The notes under the pieces were generated by a model. It did no database searches. It worked only from the letters and a program-made list of their open reading frames with translations, and had not been told where the DNA came from. Shown in pieces: positions 17,197 to 25,159 of a DNA stretch of 64,000 nt. A program made the translations under genes and the position numbers. Source of the stretch: Chryseobacterium foetidum (lineage in GTDB: Bacteria > Bacteroidota > Bacteroidia > Flavobacteriales > Weeksellaceae); NCBI RefSeq assembly GCF_025457425.1, contig NZ_JAMXIA010000001.1, forward strand, positions 1,612,001 to 1,676,000. The letters run 5' to 3'. Each line of letters starts with the position of its first letter. The first letter of the stretch is position 1.

Positions 17197-18354
17197 TTAT
17201 TTCAATATTTCATCCAGCAATTCATTCATTCTCACTAAATCTTCCTTCATTACCGATGCATACGGATCCTGAGCTTTTTTGATTAAAACGATTGCTTCAT
17301 TTATTTTTTCTTCGCTTCTTCCTGTTTTCAGCTGAAGTTTTTTAGCAAAATCATCATCTATATTTTGGGTATCGATTAATAGATCAAGTCTCACCTTATG
17401 AAGAAAATACTGTGCTTTTTTAGCCATCATTTCATGGAAATCGCCTTCCTGCATGTAGAGATTTCCAATACTTTTCACAAAATCCACAGAAGAATTTTTT
17501 AACGGATCGATAATGGGAACAATTCTCTGTTTTCTTTTTGCGTTGAAGAAAATGAACAAAATCATTCCGGCTAGCAAAAGCCACCACGCATATTTCAGCG
17601 CTGGATTGCTCAGAATAAACCTCATAAAAAACTGCGAGTTTTCACTTTTCTTATCCGTAAACCAAAGCGTTTCCCTGTCCGGTAGATACGAAAGAACATC
17701 CTGTGCGTACTGCGTATTCCCTTTTTTCAGAAGATAATAATTGGTGAGAAATAGCGGTTCTGAATGTACGTAAAAATGACCTTTCCCAAAATTGGCTTTT
17801 ATAAAACCTGCCTGATCATCCGATTCTTCCGAGATAATTTTACCCAAAATTTCTATTTCAGGTTTAACAAATGTGAAACCCCGTCCTCCCGGAAATTTTT
17901 CAATTTTCACATAGCTGTTGGAGAACTTTTTATCTGTGAGTTTCAGTACATTGCTTTCAGAATAAGAAAAGTTTGAAGTATAAAAACCGATACTGTCTGA
18001 AATATCCTTCGGAACGTGCTGATTGATGATCATTGCATCTGAACCTTTGGCAACTTCATCCATGATTTTCTTCCACGATTCCAGATCAAGCTCAGTTTCC
18101 AGAACAAAAATATTGTGTGGTTTCCGGTCTGAACTTTCGTAATAATCGTATGGGTTTTCTGAGATTTTTTTGAGTTTATCTTTAAATAAAAATTTTGCCT
18201 CATGATCAAAAATATAAAGACCAAAGGGTGATTTTTTGGAAGTCTGAAAATTTTTGCGCCAGTCTGTAACCTCAGTTTTATTGAGTTCAAGCAACGCTAT
18301 GACCGCCAGAATGATGGCGAAAATTACAGCATATATTTTGAAGGTTCTGTTCAT
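17197..18354 (-). CDS. DUF4350 domain membrane protein
   Basis: The 385-residue protein has one N-terminal transmembrane segment (about 5-23) and a second near residues 256-272 (WWLLLAGMILFIFF) followed by a basic stretch. The periplasmic region between them has the DUF4350-type alpha/beta pattern (FGLYIFDHEAKFLF; FLTNYYLL). The C-terminal ~110 residues are helical and cytoplasmic. The function is unknown, but it travels with MoxR and DUF58 genes. It lies 16 bases after the DUF4129 gene, so it is part of the same operon. Confidence 0.82.
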   Translation of the reverse strand: MNRTFKIYAVIFAIILAVIALLELNKTEVTDWRKNFQTSKKSPFGLYIFDHEAKFLFKDKLKKISENPYDYYESSDRKPHNIFVLETELDLESWKKIMDEVAKGSDAMIINQHVPKDISDSIGFYTSNFSYSESNVLKLTDKKFSNSYVKIEKFPGGRGFTFVKPEIEILGKIISEESDDQAGFIKANFGKGHFYVHSEPLFLTNYYLLKKGNTQYAQDVLSYLPDRETLWFTDKKSENSQFFMRFILSNPALKYAWWLLLAGMILFIFFNAKRKQRIVPIIDPLKNSSVDFVKSIGNLYMQEGDFHEMMAKKAQYFLHKVRLDLLIDTQNIDDDFAKKLQLKTGRSEEKINEAIVLIKKAQDPYASVMKEDLVRMNELLDEILK

Positions 18355-18370
18355 TTTTTTTAAATCTGAT

Positions 18371-19165
18371 TTACGGTTTGAATGACTGAAACTGCTCTTT
18401 AAACTTAAGGTAAGAATTGTGATCTACACCAAACTCGCCATACCAGATGTAATCGAAAATCAAAGCCAGATCTGAGAATTTATTTTTCAGATTTTCGTCT
18501 TTTATTTCGTAGCTGTAATCTTTATTTGTTTTCTCGGGATTCCATGAAATTATTTTTTTATCACTGAGTTTTTTTAGAATTAAAAGGAACTGATAGCGTA
18601 CCGCCAGACGGTATTCTGCAGAGTTTTCAAACTTTGCGATGGTATCTGAAAAATTAATTTCATGAATATTTTCGTGCAGATCTTCATCTTTAATATCGAT
18701 AGTTGAATTTTTCTTTCCGAAGAAACCGATGTTTTTACCGATCAGAAATCTTATTAGAAAATAGATGATAAATCCTGCCAGAATGATCACAAATATTCTC
18801 AACAGAATTTTTCCCAAACTGAAAGATGAGTTTAAATTGTTACCGAAAATACTGTTTAAAAAACGGTCGACCTTCCGCATCAGTCTGTCCCAGAAAGATT
18901 CACGGGGTTTTATCGTTTCGTAATTAAATTCCTCATCTTTGTATCGGGACGGAATATCTTCTTTAAATTTTCTGCTGTAAACTTCATTTTCAGTCTGAGG
19001 CCTTCCTTTCAGCAATGAGTCTGATGCCACCATCCCGTCAAACGGACTTTCTTCCGAAACCATCTGCTCAACAGAATCAATTTCCACGTATGCGGAATCA
19101 TAATCCTGTGCAGTGGCAGGATTAGTGAGAGAAAAAATGCTTAAAATTATAATCAGCTTACGCAT
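18371..19165 (-). CDS. DUF4129 domain membrane protein
   Basis: The 264-residue protein has a signal peptide (1-19, ending ATAQ), an acidic periplasmic segment, one transmembrane helix at about 121-143 (ILLRIFVIILAGFIIYFLIRFL), and a cytoplasmic C-terminal DUF4129-like region (EYRLAVRYQFLLILKKLSDKKII, YIWYGEFGVDHNSY). DUF4129 occurs at the C-terminus of transglutaminase-like membrane proteins and in MoxR clusters, with no assigned activity. Its start overlaps the end of the upstream membrane gene by 8 bases, indicating translational coupling. Confidence 0.82.
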   Translation of the reverse strand: MRKLIIILSIFSLTNPATAQDYDSAYVEIDSVEQMVSEESPFDGMVASDSLLKGRPQTENEVYSRKFKEDIPSRYKDEEFNYETIKPRESFWDRLMRKVDRFLNSIFGNNLNSSFSLGKILLRIFVIILAGFIIYFLIRFLIGKNIGFFGKKNSTIDIKDEDLHENIHEINFSDTIAKFENSAEYRLAVRYQFLLILKKLSDKKIISWNPEKTNKDYSYEIKDENLKNKFSDLALIFDYIWYGEFGVDHNSYLKFKEQFQSFKP

Positions 19166-20120
19166 TCAGACCGATGGTATCAATTTCTTCCATTTCCAGC
19201 TTCTGGTGTAAATCTCGCCGGCTGTCGAAGTACAGCAAACCTGCATTTACGTAAAGAATATTCATCAGTAGAGAAGACATGATGATTGAAATTCCGTAAA
19301 TAATCATAATGACTGCACCAAAACCTCCTCCGAACGGATTCTGCTCAAATCCATTATCTGAAGTAGTCGTAGCAAGTCTCATCATTAAAATAATCATCGG
19401 AATCGCTGTGAAAACAGATGTGATGACGTAATACAAAACAAAAAGAATGATGGTGGAGCCCCAATATTTCCAGTAAGGCGTTTTTTCTCTCCCGTTTGAA
19501 TAGGAAAACTGAGATCTGATCGCATAACTCAGGCTTTCAAAGAAACCACGGTCTGTATAAACAAAATCGTAAACCAAAAATGTAATTGCGTTGAAAAGTG
19601 TAGGCACCACGAAAATCAGTACAGGAATTCCTATCAGTATCAAAACCATCGCATACGAAATCGCAAAAAGCACGAATGCCGCAGGAATCACCAGAAGTAT
19701 TAAACCAAAATACAGTTGAATAAGCTTTCTGGAATTGCTTTTCAGATCAGAAATAATATCTTCAACGCTCACCTGCTTTTGTCCATTGGCGATTCGTCTG
19801 ACATAAAATACAGGATACAGAAAATTGAGCATCATCAGAAAAGAATAAATCAACATGATGATAATTCCCGTGATGATCGTTAGCCCGAGATTATCTTCAA
19901 AATATCTTTCAAAAAAATAACTTTGCCCTTCCAAGTTTCCGTTAAAAAACTGCCCTAACAATTCTCTGAAACCGAAATACATTACCAAAACCAAAAGAAT
20001 CAGCACCATCTCGTTGATGAGAATAAAATTTTTAAAATAATTCTTTCCGTTGGATTTGAAGAATGCAAAACTGTCGGTGATAAATGTTCCGAAGTCGCGC
20101 TTTTTATAAAATGTGATCAT
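19158..20120 (-). CDS. Polytopic membrane protein of the MoxR cluster
   Basis: The 320-residue protein has about six to seven hydrophobic helices (around 30-55, 75-100, 130-165, 165-190, 215-245, 265-290) and a short cytoplasmic tail. I do not recognise a named domain with certainty. The pattern resembles the glycerophosphodiesterase-membrane-domain-like proteins that accompany SpoIIM and RDD genes. It overlaps the SpoIIM-like gene by 17 bases upstream and the DUF4129 gene by 8 bases downstream, so it is cotranscribed and probably part of the same envelope complex. Confidence 0.7.
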   Translation of the reverse strand: MITFYKKRDFGTFITDSFAFFKSNGKNYFKNFILINEMVLILLVLVMYFGFRELLGQFFNGNLEGQSYFFERYFEDNLGLTIITGIIIMLIYSFLMMLNFLYPVFYVRRIANGQKQVSVEDIISDLKSNSRKLIQLYFGLILLVIPAAFVLFAISYAMVLILIGIPVLIFVVPTLFNAITFLVYDFVYTDRGFFESLSYAIRSQFSYSNGREKTPYWKYWGSTIILFVLYYVITSVFTAIPMIILMMRLATTTSDNGFEQNPFGGGFGAVIMIIYGISIIMSSLLMNILYVNAGLLYFDSRRDLHQKLEMEEIDTIGLNA

Positions 20121-21087
20121 TCGCTAAGAGTTTTTGCTGTTTTGCAACATAGTTGGGATAAATAATATAGTAGCCGCCGATTAAAAAGAGCGAACCTAAA
20201 ATAATAATAAAGTTGAGTACCAAAGGCATATTTAGAGCATGTCTCGTCACATATCCTTCAATAATTCCGGCACAGATGGTAAACGGAACGGTACTTAAAA
20301 ATATTTTAAATGAATCTTTGAAACCTTTTTTAAGAGAGTTGAATCGCGAAAGCGTTTTTGGAAAGAGGATGGACGCTCCTAAAATCAATCCGCACATCGC
20401 TTCGATAATCATAGAAAAGATTTCGAAAGTTCCGTGAAGCCAGATTCCTTTGGCACTGTCTGCCAACGCTCCGTAATCGTAGAAAAAATACTGGAAAGAA
20501 CCCAGCATCACACAGTTTGAAAGGTAAACAAACAGAGTTCCGACACCTGCAAAGAGACCAAACAGATACAGTTTTGCACCCACCTGAATATTATTAAACA
20601 CAATCCCAATCGTACTTCCCCACGTAGAACCGCTCTGGTAAACACCCACCGCATTTTTGTTTTTGATATTTTCAACGGTCATATTTACGTAATCTTCACC
20701 CAGAATGATATTGACAAATTCTTTATCATAAACCGCAGAAATTAACCCAATGCAGGTGAACAGTAGAAAAAAAGCAAAAGCATATCCCAAATACCTTCTG
20801 TACTGGTGCACCAGCAGCGGAACTTCAACAGCAAAAAAATGGAAAAGCCTGTTCTGCTCTACCCTTTTGGTCTTATAAATCTTTTGATAGATCTGCGAAG
20901 AAAGATGATTGAGATAAACCACCGTATTGCTTTTCGGGTAATAAGTCTGGGCAAAAGAAAGGTCGTTGATCAGGTTGATGTAGAGAGATGAGAGCTCATC
21001 AGGATTTTTTTTCAATTTACCCTGAATAACCTCCTCTATTCCCAACCATTTTTCTTTATTTTGTTTGATGAAATAAACTTCTCTCAT
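20104..21087 (-). CDS. Stage II sporulation protein M (SpoIIM)-like membrane protein
   Basis: With the ATG at 21087 the protein has 327 residues and begins MREVYFIKQNKEKW, as in other members. An upstream in-frame ATG at 21123 would overlap the divergent RDD gene and is less likely. Five or so transmembrane segments follow residue 105. The SpoIIM core is visible in the NNIQVGAKLYLFGLFAGVGT and WLHGTFEIFSMIIEAMCGLILG stretches. In Bacillus SpoIIM is needed for septal peptidoglycan hydrolysis. Here, in a non-sporulating lineage, the relative is part of the MoxR/DUF58 cluster and probably a membrane scaffold. It is the first gene of the minus-strand run. Confidence 0.85.
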   Translation of the reverse strand: MREVYFIKQNKEKWLGIEEVIQGKLKKNPDELSSLYINLINDLSFAQTYYPKSNTVVYLNHLSSQIYQKIYKTKRVEQNRLFHFFAVEVPLLVHQYRRYLGYAFAFFLLFTCIGLISAVYDKEFVNIILGEDYVNMTVENIKNKNAVGVYQSGSTWGSTIGIVFNNIQVGAKLYLFGLFAGVGTLFVYLSNCVMLGSFQYFFYDYGALADSAKGIWLHGTFEIFSMIIEAMCGLILGASILFPKTLSRFNSLKKGFKDSFKIFLSTVPFTICAGIIEGYVTRHALNMPLVLNFIIILGSLFLIGGYYIIYPNYVAKQQKLLANDHIL

Positions 21088-21114
21088 AATTGTAAAGCTA
21101 AAATAATAAAAATT

Positions 21115-21864
21115 ATGTCTCAAATTGCGATAAATACATCACAAAATGTTAATATTAATTTTAACATATCCAATATTGGTGAAAGATTTCTGGCATTTTT
21201 GATCGACGGCGCAATCCGGATTGCTTACCTTCTCCTGATCTACTATGTTTTTTTTGATTTTTTTAATCTGAACAGGTATCTGATGGGCATGGATCAGTGG
21301 TCGCAGAGAGCCATTTCGATCGCTATCGCATTTCCGGCCTCTATTTATCCATTGGTAATGGAAAGTCTGATGGAAGGGCAAACCCCAGGAAAAAGAATTA
21401 TGAAAATAAGGGTGGTGAAAATCGACGGATATCAGGCAAGTTTCGGAGATTATCTTATCCGTTGGGTGTTTAGAATTATTGATGTAACTTTTTTGGGAAT
21501 AGTGGGTCTTGTCTCTGCCATCGCCACTAAAAACAATCAAAGATTAGGCGATATCGCTGCCGGAACTGCTGTGATTTCATTAAAAAATAACATCAACATT
21601 TCGCATACGATTCTTGAGAAACTACAGGATGATTATATTCCGACATTCCCACAAGTGATTGCTTTGAGCGACAATGATATGAGAATTATTAAAGACAATT
21701 TTCTTAAAGCATTAAAAATTGACGACAGACAGGTGATTACCAAACTTTCAGACAAAATAAAAAGTATCCTCAAACTTGAAATTGATCCTCAGCAAATGAC
21801 CGAAAGACAATTCATTGGCGTGGTCATCAAGGATTATAATTTTTATACCGGAAGAGAAAGTTAG
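21115..21864 (+). CDS. RDD family membrane protein
   Basis: With the ATG at 21115 (MSQIAINTSQNV) the protein has 249 residues; an in-frame ATG at 21061 lies inside the divergent gene and is rejected. The RDD pattern is clear: RFLAFLIDGAIR with Arg-Asp on the first helix, then PLVMESLMEGQTPGKRIMKIRVV, RWVFRIIDV and NQRLGDIAAGTAVI. There are three to four transmembrane helices and a soluble C-terminal tail of about 80 residues. RDD proteins are usually of unknown function, and some act in ion transport. It diverges from the SpoIIM-like gene by only 27 bases, so the two promoters must overlap. Confidence 0.88.
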   Translation: MSQIAINTSQNVNINFNISNIGERFLAFLIDGAIRIAYLLLIYYVFFDFFNLNRYLMGMDQWSQRAISIAIAFPASIYPLVMESLMEGQTPGKRIMKIRVVKIDGYQASFGDYLIRWVFRIIDVTFLGIVGLVSAIATKNNQRLGDIAAGTAVISLKNNINISHTILEKLQDDYIPTFPQVIALSDNDMRIIKDNFLKALKIDDRQVITKLSDKIKSILKLEIDPQQMTERQFIGVVIKDYNFYTGRES

Positions 21865-21975
21865 TAAGATTTAAAACCAGGATTTAAATTTAAAATCAAT
21901 TTGAGGAAATTGTGATTGAATTTCTTACTCTGTTAATCGGTTCAGTTTTTGTAAGATTTTATTTAAATTAAGCTT

Positions 21976-22266
21976 ATGACATTCACTAATAATAAAAGCG
22001 GAAACGGCGGCGTGATTACCTTGAACAACGAGATCAGCGAGGTCGGAAGATTGACTTATACCATTTTCCCTGAAGACGAAAAGCTGATTATTTCATTCGT
22101 TTTGGTTCACGGTCAGTTTGAAGGCCGTGGAATGGGGAAATTTTTGGTAGAAGAAGCCATCAGATTTTCAAGGGATAACAATTGGAAAGTTTATCCTCAC
22201 TGTTCATACGCCAGAGCCGTGATGCGCAGAATGAATGACGTGGAAGACATTTTACTTGAAAGGTAA
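21976..22266 (+). CDS. Small GNAT-like N-acetyltransferase
   Basis: The 96-residue protein matches the short acetyltransferase family typified by YjdJ (COG2388). It has LTYTIFPEDEKLIISFVLVH, then the acetyl-CoA loop RGMGKFLVEEAIRFSRDNNW, and PHCSYARAVMRRM near the end. The substrate is unknown. Its last 15 bases overlap the 3' end of the convergent glycosyltransferase gene, so the two share a tail-to-tail junction without a terminator. Confidence 0.88.
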   Translation: MTFTNNKSGNGGVITLNNEISEVGRLTYTIFPEDEKLIISFVLVHGQFEGRGMGKFLVEEAIRFSRDNNWKVYPHCSYARAVMRRMNDVEDILLER

Positions 22267-23226
22267 AACTTCTGTTACCAGAATATCTTCAATATTATCG
22301 GGATAATTTACCCTCAAATGTTGTCTGGAATTGACCCAGTTTTCAATTTCTTCTTTTCTGAGGGTTTTCGAATTGGGAATTCCCAGTAAATCTAAAGCAG
22401 CAGCGTTGCATTCCTGTTCGTACTGGTTATGAATAGGAATGACAAATAGTTTTTTATCCAAAAATAAAGCCTCTGCCGGAGTTTCAAAACCTGCGTTGCA
22501 TAAAATACCTTCACAGCTTTCGAATGCCTTTAAATATTCAGTTTGGTCGATTAGGAAAATCTCAACATTTTTTTCTTTAAAATAAAGTTTGGAATATTTT
22601 GAAAAGACTTTCCATTCAACAGCAATCTGACTTAAAATTTTAATAATATTTTCATCCGAAAAACTCGGTAAATACACAAGATAAAATCCTTTTTTTGAAG
22701 CGTTAAGTTCTCGGATTTTCTTTCTTATTACCGGCGTTTTGATTTGATCATGATAGGATTCAAAATGAAAACCAATACGGTGTTCGCTCGGAACATAATA
22801 CTTCAGAATCTGCTCACCAAAAAAATCTTTTCTCGCTGGTTTAGGAGTTTCCTTAAAACTCATAGAAGCCTGATGGCTCAGTTCCAGAAAACGGATTCCC
22901 TTTGTTTTGCAGGCCCATCCGGTCAAAGGCTCGTAATCGTTAATGATCAGATCATATTTAGAAAGATCAAGAGATTTGATGGTATTAAAAGCCTTGAGAT
23001 AATTATTTTCAAACAGAATTTTAGAATATGAAATCCCTCCTGAATTATTGTACAGAAGCGAAATTCCTTTATGCTGAAAATCAAGCTGAAAATCTGCTTT
23101 CAGCTGTGACTGATGCCCGCTGATGAGCGTTTCTACATGACCATATTTCTTAAGCAAAGGAACAATTTCCTGTGCTCTTGCCATGTGGCCGTTTCCTGTT
23201 CCCTGAAAAGCGTAAAGAATTTGCAT
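22252..23226 (-). CDS. Glycosyltransferase, GT-B fold (MJ1255/VC2487-type)
   Basis: The 324-residue protein begins MQILYAFQGTGNGHMARA, the N-terminal glycine/His loop of UDP-sugar GT-B enzymes. The C-terminal donor site has EGILCNAGFETPAEALFLDKKLFVIP and then HNQYEQECNA. It fits the family annotated as glycosyltransferase MJ1255-type, related to MurG and UGT-type enzymes. It lies one base after the LpxH-like phosphatase gene on the same strand, so the pair is likely an operon in lipid or envelope glycan metabolism (inference). Confidence 0.83.
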   Translation of the reverse strand: MQILYAFQGTGNGHMARAQEIVPLLKKYGHVETLISGHQSQLKADFQLDFQHKGISLLYNNSGGISYSKILFENNYLKAFNTIKSLDLSKYDLIINDYEPLTGWACKTKGIRFLELSHQASMSFKETPKPARKDFFGEQILKYYVPSEHRIGFHFESYHDQIKTPVIRKKIRELNASKKGFYLVYLPSFSDENIIKILSQIAVEWKVFSKYSKLYFKEKNVEIFLIDQTEYLKAFESCEGILCNAGFETPAEALFLDKKLFVIPIHNQYEQECNAAALDLLGIPNSKTLRKEEIENWVNSRQHLRVNYPDNIEDILVTEVLPFK

Positions 23227-23227
23227 A

Positions 23228-24052
23228 TCACGAAAATTGAGTTACAATTTGCATCAGCTGATCGCTGTTGATGTCCTGAATTTCATCCGTCTCATCGTCT
23301 TTCAGATTATGTTTATGATCATCATAATTAAATATGGACCACTTTCCTTCATTGTATTCCAATGCCGACAGATTTTCAATCCAATCCCCTGAATTTAAAT
23401 ATAAACAGGAACCTTTTTTATTCTGAACTTCTCTCATTTGAGGCTGATGAATATGGCCACAAAGCACGTAATCGTAACCATTGTCGATGGCTAATTCTGA
23501 AGCTGTCAGCTCAAAATCACCGATATATTTCACGGCTTTTTTTACGTTGTTTTTAATCTTTTTTGAAAATGAATATTTCTCACGACCCATTTTCTCCAAA
23601 AACCAGTTAACCATATTATTAATGACAATCAGAAGGTCATAGCCTTTTCCGCCGAGTTTGGCAATCCATTTCGAATGTTGAACGGAAGCATCAAAAACGT
23701 CGCCGTGGAAGATCCATGTCTTTTTCCCGTCAAGAGTAAGGTGAAGTTTGTTGCAGACTTTAAGTTTACCGAGCTCAAAATCTGTGAATTTCCGAAACAT
23801 CTCGTCGTGATTTCCGGTGATGTAGAATACATCGGTATTTTTTGTGGCCAAGGAAAGAAATTTCTTGATGACCTTTAGGTGGGGTTTAGGAAAATAAGAC
23901 TTTTTAAACTGCCAGATATCGATAATATCTCCGTTTAAAACTAATGTTTTAGGTTGAATAGAATTCAGGTATCTGAGCAACTCTTTGGCTTTACATCCAT
24001 AAGTTCCCAAATGCACATCTGAAATGACAACCAGCTCAACGTTTCTTTTCAT
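23228..24052 (-). CDS. Metallophosphatase, UDP-2,3-diacylglucosamine hydrolase (LpxH)-like
   Basis: The 274-residue protein has the calcineurin-type metal motifs in order: ISDVHLG (10-16), NGDIIDIW (about 40-47), TGNHDE (about 79-84), IFHGDVFD (about 113-120) and CGHIHQPQ (about 197-204). LpxH removes UMP from UDP-2,3-diacylglucosamine in lipid A synthesis. This protein is slightly longer than E. coli LpxH (240) and belongs to the branch common in Bacteroidota. True LpxH activity is probable but not certain; other UDP-lipid or phospholipid phosphatases are possible. Confidence 0.8.
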   Translation of the reverse strand: MKRNVELVVISDVHLGTYGCKAKELLRYLNSIQPKTLVLNGDIIDIWQFKKSYFPKPHLKVIKKFLSLATKNTDVFYITGNHDEMFRKFTDFELGKLKVCNKLHLTLDGKKTWIFHGDVFDASVQHSKWIAKLGGKGYDLLIVINNMVNWFLEKMGREKYSFSKKIKNNVKKAVKYIGDFELTASELAIDNGYDYVLCGHIHQPQMREVQNKKGSCLYLNSGDWIENLSALEYNEGKWSIFNYDDHKHNLKDDETDEIQDINSDQLMQIVTQFS

Positions 24053-24226
24053 TTGCCGAGATTTTTTTCTCTCAGATCAAATGTGATCGCCATAACCGTA
24101 AGTATTTTGATTAACCAATGATGGCGATGTCACAATTGATTCTTATGCAAAGAAAGTGATTGAAAATGAACTGTGTATGAATGCAATATTATTTTTCCTG
24201 CTGTCTGAAATTTGAGTCATAAAATA

Positions 24227-24293
24227 GCCACGAATTCACGATTTATTCAGTTTTCTTTGAAAAAGATTTTAAATAAATTCGCGAATTCGTGGC
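24227..24293. repeat. Long near-perfect inverted repeat downstream of yebC
   Basis: The arms GCCACGAATTCACGATTTATT and AATAAATTCGCGAATTCGTGGC pair over about 20 bp around a ~24-base loop. The element lies 32 bases after the yebC stop and is followed on the minus strand by a short T-rich stretch, so it may terminate yebC. The GCCACGAATTC end resembles a dispersed intergenic palindrome of Bacteroidota (from memory). The rest of the 24053-24325 gap shows nothing else. Confidence 0.75.
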
Positions 24294-24325
24294 AAAATAT
24301 TTTAGCCGTTGAAAAACTGTTTGAC

Positions 24326-25066
24326 TTATAAAGATTCTAACAATTCGTCAGTAATTTCCATGTTGTGATAAACGTTTTGTACGTCATCATCTTCTTCAAA
24401 ACGGTCAAGCATTTTCATATTTGCCTTAAACTGTTCCGCCGTTACTTCTTTTATATTGTTTGGAATTCTCTGCAGCTCTGCACTTTTAGCTTCGATTTTC
24501 AGTTCATCTAACTTGTGTGATAACGATCCGAAATCTTCAAACGCAGTCGTAATCATTACCTCTTCATCGTCTTTTTCAACATCTTCTGCACCACCGTCGA
24601 TCATTTCCATTTCAAAATCATCCCAATCCATTTTGATTTGAGATAAATCTATCGTGAAAATTCCTTTTCTGTCGAAGATAAATGCCAACTCACCGTTCTT
24701 ACCTAGGTTTCCGTCGAACTTATTGAAAATCGCTCTTACGTTAGCCACCGTTCTGGTTGTATTATTCGTTGTACATTCTACGAAAAATGCAACACCACCC
24801 TGCCCGTAACCTTCGTAATTGATTTCTTCATAGTTTTCGGCATCAGCACCGCTGGCTTTTTTTATAGCTCTCTCCACATTGTCTTTTGGCATGTTGGCAC
24901 CTTTTGCATTCAGAATACATCTTCTCAATGCAGGGTTGGCTTCCGGATCGGTTCCTCCGGCTTTTACCGCTAAAGCAATGTCTTTACCAATTTTTGAAAA
25001 GGTCTTGGCCATTTTATCCCAACGAGCCATTTTCGAGGCTTTTCTATATTCAAACGCTCTTCCCAT
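24326..25066 (-). CDS. YebC/PmpR/TACO1 family protein
   Basis: With the ATG at 25066 the protein has 246 residues and starts MGRAFEYRKASKMARWDKMAKTFSK, the family's conserved N-terminus. An upstream in-frame start adds a non-conserved leader and is rejected. NPALRRCILNAKGANMPKDNVERAIKKA and the EINYEGYGQGGVAFFVEC stretch are diagnostic. Long described as a DNA-binding regulator, the family is now linked to relief of ribosome stalling. It is a single-gene unit between the phosphatase and the OmpA gene. Confidence 0.93.
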   Translation of the reverse strand: MGRAFEYRKASKMARWDKMAKTFSKIGKDIALAVKAGGTDPEANPALRRCILNAKGANMPKDNVERAIKKASGADAENYEEINYEGYGQGGVAFFVECTTNNTTRTVANVRAIFNKFDGNLGKNGELAFIFDRKGIFTIDLSQIKMDWDDFEMEMIDGGAEDVEKDDEEVMITTAFEDFGSLSHKLDELKIEAKSAELQRIPNNIKEVTAEQFKANMKMLDRFEEDDDVQNVYHNMEITDELLESL

Positions 25067-25113
25067 TTTATGTATTATATTTTGACAAAAATAATTAAAA
25101 TCAACCACAAAAA

Positions 25114-25142
25114 AAATACCCCCAGATATCTGGAGGTATTTA
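25114..25142 (-). terminator. Terminator of the OmpA-family gene
   Basis: Read on the minus strand, AATACCTCCAGAT pairs with ATCTGGGGGTATT and is followed by eight T. It lies 18 bases past the OmpA stop. Confidence 0.9.
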
Positions 25143-25159
25143 TTATTTAGAAAAATTAA

